NCBI GenBank assembly: GCA_963753245.1
Contig: CAVWBK010000007.1
Span: 1 to 64,000 of the forward strand
From: VRUE01 sp963753245
GTDB lineage: Bacteria; Actinomycetota; Thermoleophilia; Solirubrobacterales; 70-9
Length of the DNA stretch: 64,000 nucleotides
Direction of reading: 5' to 3'
Positions 8,727 to 16,440 of the stretch are shown piece after piece; the stretch's first letter is position 1; the number at the start of each line of letters is the position of its first letter. Made by a program: the position numbers and the translations under genes. The notes beneath the pieces were generated by a model that was not told the DNA's origin, ran no database searches, and was given only the letters and a program-made list of their open reading frames with translations.

Positions 8727-9626
8727 ATGACCACCATCGACAAGGAGGCAGTCTTGAAGAGGATGACAGAGGAGAAGGTGACGATCGGTGTCGACACCCA
8801 CAAGTACTTCCACGTCGCCGTCGCCCTATCCGCGCAGGGGGCCCGGCTCGGCGAGCTCACGGTCGCCGCGGACGCCGGCGGCTATGAGCAGCTGCTGGTC
8901 TGGGCCCGCTCGCTGGGGGCGCCGTGGTGCTTCGGGGTGGAGGGCTGCGGCTCCTACGGCCAGGGCCTGGTCTCCCACCTGCGTCGCCACGACCAGCGCG
9001 TCGTCGAGGCCGGACGCCCGGACAGGCGTGACCGGCGCGAGCGCGGCAAGAGCGATCCGATCGACGCCGAGAACGCCGCCGCGCGGTGCTAGCAGGGACC
9101 GCGACCGGGGTTCCCAAGAGCGCCGACGGCACCAGCGAGATGATCCGCGAGATCAAGATCGCCCGCGATACCGCCGTCAAGGCCAGGTCCCAGGCGATCA
9201 TCACCCTGAAGGCGCTCATAGTCACCGCGCCTGAGGAGTTGCGCGGGGAGCTGCAGCCGCTTTCCAAGGCGAAGCTGCGCGAGCGCTGCGCAGGCCTTCG
9301 ACCCGGTCGCCTCGAGAGCCCGTTGGCGGCCGCCAAGCACGCCTTGCGAGGCTTGGCGCGACGCTGGCAGGGTCTCGATAGACGAGATCAAAGAGCACGA
9401 CCGCCTGCTCGACACCCTGACCGCCCAGGTCGCACCGGCGCTGCGCGAAGCCTTCGGGATCGGCGTCGATGTCGCTGCGGAGATGCTGATCCTCGCCGGC
9501 GACAACCCCGAGCGGATCCGCTCGGAGGCAGCCTTCGCAAACGCGCTCGGCGGGGTCGAGCTCGAGAGGGGCGAGCTCGAGGAAGGAGCCGAGCTCCCCT
9601 CCCCCGGTCTCGGACTGCTGCGGTAG
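8727..9626 (+). pseudogene. IS110-family transposase, frameshifted and truncated
   Basis: The N-terminal part is the DEDD transposase domain: VTIGVDTHKYFHVAVAL with the first Asp, GVEGCGSYGQGLVSHLRR, and DRRERGKSDPIDAENAA. A first frameshift near 9083 moves the reading to LAGTATGVPKSADGTSEMIR; a second near 9378 moves it to DEIKEHDRLLDTLTAQVAPA and the start of the helix-hairpin-helix C-terminal domain (GIGVDVAAEMLILAGDNPER). The sequence then breaks after SEAAFAN; the C-terminal catalytic Ser region of IS110 is absent. An alternative start is TTG 8753 with AAGGAGG. IS110 elements lack conventional inverted repeats, so the ends cannot be set. The element is dead. Confidence 0.85.
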
Positions 9627-9942
9627 TGGCGGTCTAGGTGAGCCTCGCGGCGCTGGCGCCAGCACTGGCGTTTCAGAGAGACCATCTCATCGGAGCGGGA
9701 GGTTCGACGTTTAGAAGGCGCCGACCTGAGTCTCAACCGCGACCGACGAGATCGTCGCCCGGTGCCCTGCCGACCTACCTGCAATTTTCTTGGCCACCGC
9801 GGACGGCTGGCTTCAAGGACGCTTTTGCGCCCGACCTTTCGGTTGACACGCCGCCCGTGGTGGCATCTGCAAGTAAGTCGGCTGGGCGGTGAGTAGCGAG
9901 GGCAAGGGATACTCGAAGCATGGGGTCGCAGCGAATAGGCGG
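9627..9942. other. Intergenic, no gene recognised
   Basis: Right flank of the dead IS110. A short stretch at about 9621-9655 resembles 10835-10872 (gcggtggcggtcgaggtg and gcctcgcggcgctg), both reading RREAHLDRH on the minus strand; probably debris from one duplicated gene end. Confidence 0.35.
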
Positions 9943-9948
9943 CTAGAC
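9943..9948 (+). promoter_or_regulatory. Candidate leaderless -10 box TAGACT
   Basis: TAGACT fits TANNNT and ends 7 bases before GTG 9956, the spacing expected if transcription starts at the first base of the codon. No ribosome binding site is seen upstream of the GTG. No good -35 box is visible. Confidence 0.4.
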
Positions 9949-9955
9949 TCTCGCT

Positions 9956-10444
9956 GTGAGGAGGCTCGTGGCAAGCATCCTGTCCCTGGCGCTCCTAGGT
10001 GGGTCGGTCGGGTCGATGCCGGCGAGCGCCGAGGCCAAAGCCGAGACCTTCCTGCCGTGCGCGCTGTCAGACGCCACCGCCGCCTGGGTCTATATGGCTT
10101 ATCCCCCAGAGTGCATCCTGTATCGCGGCGCGCGGAACCGAGAAGACGAAGTTCAGCTCGAACGCATTGGTTGGCATCACTGGGGATCCAAACGCGCGAC
10201 CGGAGAGGGACGCTGGCTCACCTCTTATGAATTCCCCCACGAAGAAAGCGCGCCGGTAAGGCTTGAGGCCTATCGGCGTGTGGGCTATCCAGGGTGCCTG
10301 ATCAGCGGCAGCGGCTACACCCGCCTGCGAGTCGAAACAACCGACAGCGCACTGCCTCCGGAGGTCGTCTTCAAGCTACCGAGGCCACCAGCCTGCGAAC
10401 ACTCGGGCAAGCCCGCCCAAGAAATAGGCGGCCAGGCCGGGTAA
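9956..10444 (+). CDS. Small secreted protein, function unknown
   Basis: 162 residues from GTG. The N-terminus RRLVASILSLALLGGS is followed by a cleavage-like MPASAEAKA, so export is expected; the mature chain is about 135 residues with Cys in FLPCALSD, PPECILY, GYPGCLIS and PPACEHS. Four cysteines suggest two disulfides. Segments such as WHHWGSKRATGEG and VRLEAYRRVGYPGC are not from any family I recognise, although similar small secreted proteins with a PxxCxxxxG-type beta structure are frequent in Thermoleophilia. Probably leaderless (see 9943-9948). It lies in a decayed region but its frame is intact and the codon use is normal. Confidence 0.65.
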   Translation: MRRLVASILSLALLGGSVGSMPASAEAKAETFLPCALSDATAAWVYMAYPPECILYRGARNREDEVQLERIGWHHWGSKRATGEGRWLTSYEFPHEESAPVRLEAYRRVGYPGCLISGSGYTRLRVETTDSALPPEVVFKLPRPPACEHSGKPAQEIGGQAG

Positions 10445-10996
10445 TTAGAGGCGAATGGGGAGCGACCTATTGGACCAGGTTTTCGCCGCCGCGGGTCGCA
10501 GTGCGTCTATGCCTGACCAATCGATGCGTTGCGGTAAGTGAGGATCATCAGGATCGCCCAGAAGAGCGCCGACGTCTTCGGCTCAGAGCCGCTAAAGCAC
10601 GATTTTTCTTTATTTTCGGATTTGCTTCTGGGTTCTTCGGTTGGAGTTTCGTTGTGGTACAAGAAAAGAGCCGCGCTTCGCGCGGCCTCATCGAGTTCGA
10701 GGGGGGCGGAGCTCAACGAGTCGACGATCGCGCAGGAACAGGCGATGCGCATGCGGTTTGCGGAGAGAGTGATTCTGAGCGGGGCTGAAAGAGACATGAA
10801 TTCCTTGGAGTTGAAACGAGGGCGCGGCGGCCTAGTTGCGGTGGCGGTCGAGGTGGGCCTCGCGGCGCTGCGCGCCGCTTGCACCTACATCGCGCTGGCG
10901 TTCGTAGACGGAATGAAGGCATGGGGGGCAGCAAATGGGGACGTGGGCACCGAGTAGTCCGACGTCGGTGGAGCGGCGAGGGCGAGGTTGCGGGCG
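10445..10996. other. AT-richer intergenic stretch without a convincing gene
   Basis: Contains an AT-rich patch (about 10600-10660) unlike its surroundings and a terminator-like hairpin (10661-10686). An open frame of about 139 codons at 10538-10957 on the plus strand lacks a ribosome binding site and any recognisable motif, so I do not call it. Confidence 0.4.
10661..10686 (-). terminator. Rho-independent terminator candidate (minus strand)
   Basis: Perfect 7-bp stem GCCGCGC/GCGCGGC with loop TTC at 10670-10686. On the minus strand the stem is followed by a T-rich run (TTTTCTT at 10667-10661). It could end transcripts from the gene at 10997-11308, 310 bases away. Confidence 0.5.
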
Positions 10997-11308
10997 TCAG
11001 GCCTGCTTTGAGTGCTCCAGACCCTCGAAGCAGTAGGCGGCGAGCAGGCAGAGCCCGTTCTCCTGCACTCCGTACTTGCGCCCGGCATCGGCCGCGCTGC
11101 CAAGGTGGCGGAAGAACTTCATGACCGCGGCTCGATCCTCCGCGGTGAAGAGGCTGTGGTCGATTTCGGGGTCCTGGTCGCGAAGGAACTGAAACATGTT
11201 GTCGTCGTCGATGTGTTGGCGCAGGTCATCGACACTGACCGAGATCCCACGGTCGATGGATGCGATGACTTCGAACCCCAACTGGGTGTAGCGCAGCTCA
11301 GCGTCCAT
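10997..11308 (-). CDS. Small cytosolic protein, function unknown
   Basis: 103 residues, acidic, with no signal peptide and no membrane segment. AAAGGAGAG lies 7 bases before the ATG, a strong ribosome binding site. Visible features: VDDLRQHIDDDNMFQFLRD and FTAEDRAAVMKFFRHLG, both amphipathic helices, then a hydrophobic C-terminal GLCLLAAYCFEGL. I recognise no family. Its neighbours are a terminator-like hairpin downstream and a sigma-factor relic upstream on the same strand. The intact frame, the good ribosome binding site and codon use support a real gene. Confidence 0.6.
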   Translation of the reverse strand: MDAELRYTQLGFEVIASIDRGISVSVDDLRQHIDDDNMFQFLRDQDPEIDHSLFTAEDRAAVMKFFRHLGSAADAGRKYGVQENGLCLLAAYCFEGLEHSKQA

Positions 11309-11485
11309 CCGTGCTCTCCTTTGTCTGGTCTCCTGCCCCGTAGCGTATGCCTCAGCGGCGCCGCCGGCCGCGGGCGGCAGCCCTGCGTTCGCGGGCGCTC
11401 GCTGCGTCTCCTCTGTGGGGTATCGCGCTGACGTAGAGCGCGGCGCTCCGCCGCGGCGCTGCTCGGCCTTCGGCGATGCAGCGGT

Positions 11486-11737
11486 GTTCCTTCATGGATG
11501 ACCTAGGCAGATCCAGCCGCGGCGCTCGGCGATCTCAGTGTAGGAGAGGCCGACGGCGCGCAGGCCAAGGGCGGTGCGCTCGTCGGGCTTGAGGCGCCGC
11601 GCGTCGGGTCGAAGCGGGCGATACAGGAGAGGTAACCCTCCTTTAGGGCCTCTTCTCCCTCGGCCTCGGTGTGGGCGTTCTTGCGGGCGATTGCCAGCAG
11701 GTAGTCGTGGTGCCTGGCGTAGAGCTCGGTGGCGTAC
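11486..11737 (-). pseudogene. Sigma-70-like factor relic (region 2 joined to region 4)
   Basis: The minus strand first reads ATELYARHHDYLLAIARKNA, then EAEGEEALKEGYLSCIARFDP, the start of sigma region 2 as found in Thermoleophilia sigma-like regulators. After about FDPTRG the frame is lost and the following frame reads LKPDERTALGLRAVGLSY and TEIAERRGW, the region-4 recognition helix. The stretch normally found between region 2 and region 4 is deleted. A related region-4 relic is at 8401-8529. Not functional. Confidence 0.6.
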
Positions 11738-11777
11738 GTAAGTCGCAGCCACGACCGTTGGGCCAGAGCAACCTGCG

Positions 11778-12557
11778 ATGTGCTTTGTTTTGAGAATCGG
11801 ACTGCTGCCGGACTACATCAAGCAAGCGGAGACCTACGATCGAACGCGGGGGGTGAGCCCGTCGATTCTCTCGCCGCTTCGACAGGCGCTGCAGGGGGCG
11901 CCCGGCGCTTTGCTCGCCGACATCGGCGGTGGGACCGGAAACTACTCAGAGGCCCTCAGGCCGGAGGGCTGGCAACCGCTGGTGATTGACCGTTCATCGG
12001 GAATGCTCGAGCGGGCCCAAGGCAAGGGACTTGAGACGCTGCTCGCCGACGCGCGGGCCCTACCCCTAGCGGATGGAAGCTTCGACGCGGCGATGCTGAT
12101 CTCGATGCTCCATCACTTAGATAGGCCTGAGATGGCGTTGAGCGAGGCCCGTCGCATCTTGCGCCCGGGCGGTCATTTGGCGGTGATGGCCTTTACACGC
12201 GAGGACATCGAGGACCTCTGGCTCCTGGACTATTTCCCGATCACTCGTCCCTGGATGGCGGAGACCCATCCTCCCATGGCGTCGATCATGAATGAGCTGC
12301 CAGGTGCGACTCGGCTCGAGATTAGCTTCGACGACCTCGCTGACGCCTCACTTGCAGCGCTTGCCTCCCATCCGAAGCTGATACTCGATCCCCAATGGCG
12401 CAGGCAGACGAGTTACTTCGAGCGCCTTGAGCGCGACCATGCGAGCGAGCTCGAAGAGGGGCTGGCACGGCTGCTTGATGACCTCGACGCCGGAAGGGGA
12501 CCCGAAGGTCCGGGGCGCGGAAGCATGATCGTTTGGGACAAGGATCCGCGCGGTTGA
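11778..12557 (+). CDS. Class I SAM-dependent methyltransferase
   Basis: 259 residues. Rossmann-fold landmarks in order: LLADIGGGTGNYSEAL (motif I, about residues 55-70), VIDRSSGMLERA (acidic strand-2 end), LLADARALPLADGSFDAAML (motif II) and MLHHLDRPEMALSEARRILR followed by PGGHLAVM (motif III). This is the UbiE/Methyltransf_11 type. The C-terminal half contains helices typical of small-molecule methyltransferases. Substrate unknown. The start is uncertain: ATG 11778 has no clear ribosome binding site and conserved sequence begins about 14 codons later. It stands alone between relics, so context gives no pathway. Confidence 0.85.
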   Translation: MCFVLRIGLLPDYIKQAETYDRTRGVSPSILSPLRQALQGAPGALLADIGGGTGNYSEALRPEGWQPLVIDRSSGMLERAQGKGLETLLADARALPLADGSFDAAMLISMLHHLDRPEMALSEARRILRPGGHLAVMAFTREDIEDLWLLDYFPITRPWMAETHPPMASIMNELPGATRLEISFDDLADASLAALASHPKLILDPQWRRQTSYFERLERDHASELEEGLARLLDDLDAGRGPEGPGRGSMIVWDKDPRG

Positions 12558-13673
12558 CGATGCGCCGGGTGCAAGTGTCGCTCAGGGTCGATGGTGCAGC
12601 GCTGCTCGGGCCGATCGACCCACCCAGCAGCCGGTCGCCACCTCGATCGCAGTGATGCTCGAAGACGCCAAAGGCGGGCAACGCACCCTCGGCGGCGCGA
12701 TCCTGATCATCGGTGGCCGCACGCGTTGGGCCTGCCTGGTCGTGGCCGAGAGCGGCGTCGCCGGCACGAGTACTGCCAAAAGTGTCGGGCCGGCCCCGTT
12801 CCCGTGCGCGACCCGGCCAGGAGCGAGCGTGGCCCGTGGCTCACCCTCGCTCCCCGGGCAGAGCGATAAGCATCGTGTTGACTTCGTCCGCGAGGGCAAG
12901 GATCTCGGCTCGGCCGCCGAGGCTCGTAGCCTGGCCGACTATGGCTCCCATCGAGGCGACCGCGCCCACTCCGCGTGCGGGTAGTCGCTCATTAGCGCCG
13001 GAGCCGGGTCACGGGGCGGGTTGCGATTGCGTCAATCTTCTTGTAGGGGCGGCGAGCCCCTCTGCCCCGGCGCAGAGCGCGCTGATCGGAGAAACTTAGC
13101 CTCAGTCCACTGTGAGACTCCGGCGCAGCACATAGCGACCCGGTGAGGGGTCGGCGGGGCCGACCGGAGCCCAGAGGCCCGGGCGCCGAAGGCTTGGGAG
13201 AGCCTCCACATCGGCGCCCGGGTTGCTCTGTAGCCGAGCGGCACCGGCGGGGAGGGAGAGACTGCCTCCGCCGACCGTGGAGCCGTTCGGGTACTGCATT
13301 GGCGCCTCCCGGACGGGAACATCCGGGGGCCCCGCTGCCGCAGCCCTACAGGGAAAGCGGGCGGCGGCAGGGATCCCGGAGCCGGGGTGGCTCGGGGAAG
13401 CGCTTGAAGCTCGGCGGCCGGCTTGGCCAGTATCTATCTCATCTCCCTGTCTTTCGGTTGCCGGCGCCGCCCGCGGTCCCATTCCCGGCCGCGCTCATGG
13501 CGTTCGTTTTTGTCCGTTGGGTGACCTAAGATAGACGTTACTGCCTATCGAGTCAAGGATACGCTACGTAAAAATAAGGCGAAATCCTTCGTCAACAGTC
13601 CGAAAAAATGCACACAAATCGTGCTCGAAAAGACAGAAAGTATCACCTACTCAACTGAGGCAAGAAGGAACGG
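12558..13673. other. 1.1-kb intergenic region, no gene supported
   Basis: Open frames here (for example 12652-12984 plus, 13102-13482 minus) lack ribosome binding sites, recognisable motifs and normal domain structure. The last 150 bases are markedly AT-richer and form the 3' flank of the giant operon. Confidence 0.5.
13603..13624 (-). terminator. Weak terminator candidate after the giant operon
   Basis: On the minus strand GCAC-N7-GTGC is followed by ATTTTTT, 50-70 bases past the stop of the last operon gene. The stem is short, so confidence is low. Confidence 0.3.
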
Positions 13674-16427
13674 CTAGCGCGACGCGTGCTTGCGGTGAGA
13701 CTCGGACTTGCCGCAGGGGGACTTGACCTTGACTGATTCGCTTTTTGTCTTTTTGTTCTGCGCCGTGTAATCGACTTTGATCAGAGGCGCGCTCTTGCAG
13801 AGATTGCGGGTGTTGGCCAGATAGCCCCGCTTGCCGCCGTAGACGACCAGGTGGAAGTGACCGATCGGGGCGTCAGGGACCGTCCCGACTGTGGTCTGCA
13901 GCGCTCCGCCGGAGACGGTCTTGGTTTCCGCCCGGGGAAGTAGATCGACCTGCCCGTTGAGGACGAAGGCGAGCCGCGGCAAGCCGCCTGAACCCGACAC
14001 CGCGTAGACCGGCCCGTCGAGCGGCTGGTCGAGCAACGGCGTGGTGGTGGTCGCCATGCCGATCTGCTGGCGCCCCGCACACTGGGTCGCGACCAGTTCC
14101 TTCTCGGTGCAGATATTCCCCAGGTGTTCCTGGTCGATCTCGAAAGCGCTCGGGAGGGTCACCGCTAGCGATTTGATGTTGGCATCCCCCGGGCGTGTCT
14201 TGAGATCGAACTGCAACGCGGGGTTGGCCGATCGAGTGGTGCCCTTCGCCCCGCCCAACTGCTTGATCGACATCCTCGGCTTGAAGGGCAGCGCGCCGCA
14301 GTTGTCGACGTGGAAGTAGGAGGAGAAGTCGGCGACCGTCCCTTCGTCGCCGATGCCCTGGCTGTCGACGGTGAAGGGGCTGCAGTTGGTCGGGTTGATC
14401 GTGAAGTGTTCTTTGTCGATGTTGACCTGGATCGAGCGCATCCGGATCGGGACGCCGCCGATGATCGAGGGCACGGTGTCGGAGATCGCGCTGACCTGGG
14501 CGGTCAGCGGGTCGACGTGCATCGCGACCCGAACCACGACAGTGCCGTAGTCGTAGGGACCTGCCAGCGCCGGGGTGACGGCGACGACGCTGAGCGGAGC
14601 CCCCTTGAACGGGCCGGCGAGGTACATCTTGCCGACGGCGTGGAACGGGTGGGCGCCTGGCCCGGCGGCGACGTTCGTGGTCCCCACCTGGGAGCTACTC
14701 GGGCAGCTCGGGCTCGCCTGCTCCACCCGGCCGAGGTTGTCGGCGGCGGCCGTTATCGCGGCCTCCGAACAGTAGGTGATCCCGCGCAGGTCGCCAGTGA
14801 ACCCCGGCGGCATCCTGAAGTTGAGGTCGCCGAGGAACTGGTCGCCATCGTCTCGGTCGAGCTTGAGGATGAAAGAGCTGAAGCCGCCGGCAATCGAGCT
14901 CGTGGTCCCCGCTTCAAGGCGGGGCTTGAAGGGGCGGGTCTGCCCCGGACAGGCGGTTCCGTTCGGACCGGAATCGAGGTTGAAGTTCTGGCTCGAGGCG
15001 ACCGATGGGACCGATGCGTTCCATGGGATGAAGCTAGCGGTCGTCGCGTAGGTTTTGCACTGGATCGGGGCTGCCATCATCCCTCGGTCAGAGGCGAAAA
15101 GGTGAACACTGAATTCATCGAACGGCACCTGGGGCAGTTCTTCGAAGTAGACGTTTACCTGACCCGTCATCGGGTCGGGTTTGACCGAGCCGATGAGCTT
15201 GGCGTGGATGCCGTACCCGTTGGCCATCATGAAGATCCGGTACTGGTTGCCAGGCTCCGGTTCACCGAAGTAGAGCGAGCCTTCAAGCGGCTCCGCGAGC
15301 GCTACGGATTTGATGCTGATTGTGCCGATCTTCGCGTTGTCGGGGCATTCGTCGGGGCCCTCGCTGTCGAAGTTGGCCTGCGCGTCGGTGCAGGCACGCT
15401 GTCCGTCGGCGGCATCGGGGTTGATCGTCAACCCGGGTGGGAACTGGACGACGGCCGATCTGATCTGTGACGGCGAGGCGGCGAAGCCCAGGAAGAGGGG
15501 GTCGCGCAACTCGATGTCCACGCCGGTCGCCGAGTCGGTCTCGGTGGTCGTCGGGCGGGCGAAGAGGACCGGTTTGAACACCTCTTTTTCGCAACCGGTG
15601 ATCGCTGGATAGGTGCTTTCGGCTTCGGCGAAATGGCCGAGGTCCTGATAAGACTCGACTTTCAATCTGGTGAGGAGTGTTTCACCGGGGCAGGTGGTCG
15701 GGTTGTCGATCAGCGGGTGCACTTCGAACGGTGCTTCGGTTGCCCCCGTGATACAGCTCGTAGTCGCCAGCCCAGGACACCCCGCCGGGTCGCCCGGCGA
15801 GCCCTTGGCGAAGCGTTGTATGTCATGGCTCGATTCGAGCGGGAATCCCCAGAACGTCATTTTTGCAGCGGCCAAAGGGGTGGCCTGGGTGATATTTGAG
15901 ACGGTGAATCGCAGGCCGTAGTCGCCGGCGGTCCGCACGGTCACGGGGATGTTGATCGGAATGTTCAGGATCGGGACGATGAAGGCGAACTGAGCGACCT
16001 GGCTCTCCGGCACTGCCATGTTGAAGATTGGCGCCGTGCCGAGCAGGAATTTCGGGTCGTTTTCGTAGTTAGCGTAGACCGTGATCAGCCCCGCCTGAGA
16101 GCTCGGGAAGCACTGGTCCAAGGCGAAGTCGACCGAGGTGCAGCGCGCTATTGCTTCCGGATTACCGAAGACTCCTGTCGGGGCTTCGAAGATCACGTTG
16201 CGCGCAGCCTCAGGAGTGCCGGGGGCTTCCAGCGAGAACGAGGTCGAGAGGTCCGGATGCCCGCCGGCCTGCGTATCGGACGAGGAGGTGGTGAAGCTTT
16301 CGATGTTGATGCTGCCGAAGGCCGAGGGCGCGAAGCCGGCGAAGCAGGCCAGGGCGGCGATCGTGGTCGCCAGCACGACCCGCGATGCGCGAAGCCCGAG
16401 TCTGCGGTTGTCCGTGTCTCTGTTCAT
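13674..16427 (-). CDS. Giant-operon gene 5: large secreted TQAGGHPDL-family protein
   Basis: 917 residues from ATG 16427, 13 bases after the stop of the upstream gene, with GAGGAG before it. Signal peptide: VVLATTIAALACFAGFAPSA. The mature chain begins with SDTQAGGHPDLSTSFSLE and is a paralogue of the product at 20917-23706 over its whole length: shared blocks include NPTTC, SATGVDIELRDP, FPPGLTINPDAADGQRAC, AKIGTISI, LYFGEPEPGNQYRI and RMRSIQVNID, with conserved Cys pairs. The C-terminus is a short basic tail after PCGKSESHRKH. No transmembrane anchor, sortase motif or catalytic signature is seen. Probably a beta-rich extracellular structural or adhesive protein; that role is inference. Confidence 0.85.
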   Translation of the reverse strand: MNRDTDNRRLGLRASRVVLATTIAALACFAGFAPSAFGSINIESFTTSSSDTQAGGHPDLSTSFSLEAPGTPEAARNVIFEAPTGVFGNPEAIARCTSVDFALDQCFPSSQAGLITVYANYENDPKFLLGTAPIFNMAVPESQVAQFAFIVPILNIPINIPVTVRTAGDYGLRFTVSNITQATPLAAAKMTFWGFPLESSHDIQRFAKGSPGDPAGCPGLATTSCITGATEAPFEVHPLIDNPTTCPGETLLTRLKVESYQDLGHFAEAESTYPAITGCEKEVFKPVLFARPTTTETDSATGVDIELRDPLFLGFAASPSQIRSAVVQFPPGLTINPDAADGQRACTDAQANFDSEGPDECPDNAKIGTISIKSVALAEPLEGSLYFGEPEPGNQYRIFMMANGYGIHAKLIGSVKPDPMTGQVNVYFEELPQVPFDEFSVHLFASDRGMMAAPIQCKTYATTASFIPWNASVPSVASSQNFNLDSGPNGTACPGQTRPFKPRLEAGTTSSIAGGFSSFILKLDRDDGDQFLGDLNFRMPPGFTGDLRGITYCSEAAITAAADNLGRVEQASPSCPSSSQVGTTNVAAGPGAHPFHAVGKMYLAGPFKGAPLSVVAVTPALAGPYDYGTVVVRVAMHVDPLTAQVSAISDTVPSIIGGVPIRMRSIQVNIDKEHFTINPTNCSPFTVDSQGIGDEGTVADFSSYFHVDNCGALPFKPRMSIKQLGGAKGTTRSANPALQFDLKTRPGDANIKSLAVTLPSAFEIDQEHLGNICTEKELVATQCAGRQQIGMATTTTPLLDQPLDGPVYAVSGSGGLPRLAFVLNGQVDLLPRAETKTVSGGALQTTVGTVPDAPIGHFHLVVYGGKRGYLANTRNLCKSAPLIKVDYTAQNKKTKSESVKVKSPCGKSESHRKHASR

Positions 16428-16440
16428 TTTGCCTTGCTCC

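Noticed and set aside
10538..10957. 139-codon plus-strand open frame
   Set aside because: No ribosome binding site, no motif, and it runs through an AT-rich patch and a terminator-like hairpin.
12558..13673. Possible small genes in the 1.1-kb gap
   Set aside because: None of the frames has a ribosome binding site, signal peptide or recognisable motif.
14310..15470. 386-codon plus-strand frame opposite operon gene 5
   Set aside because: Shadow of the real minus-strand gene; no signal peptide or motif.
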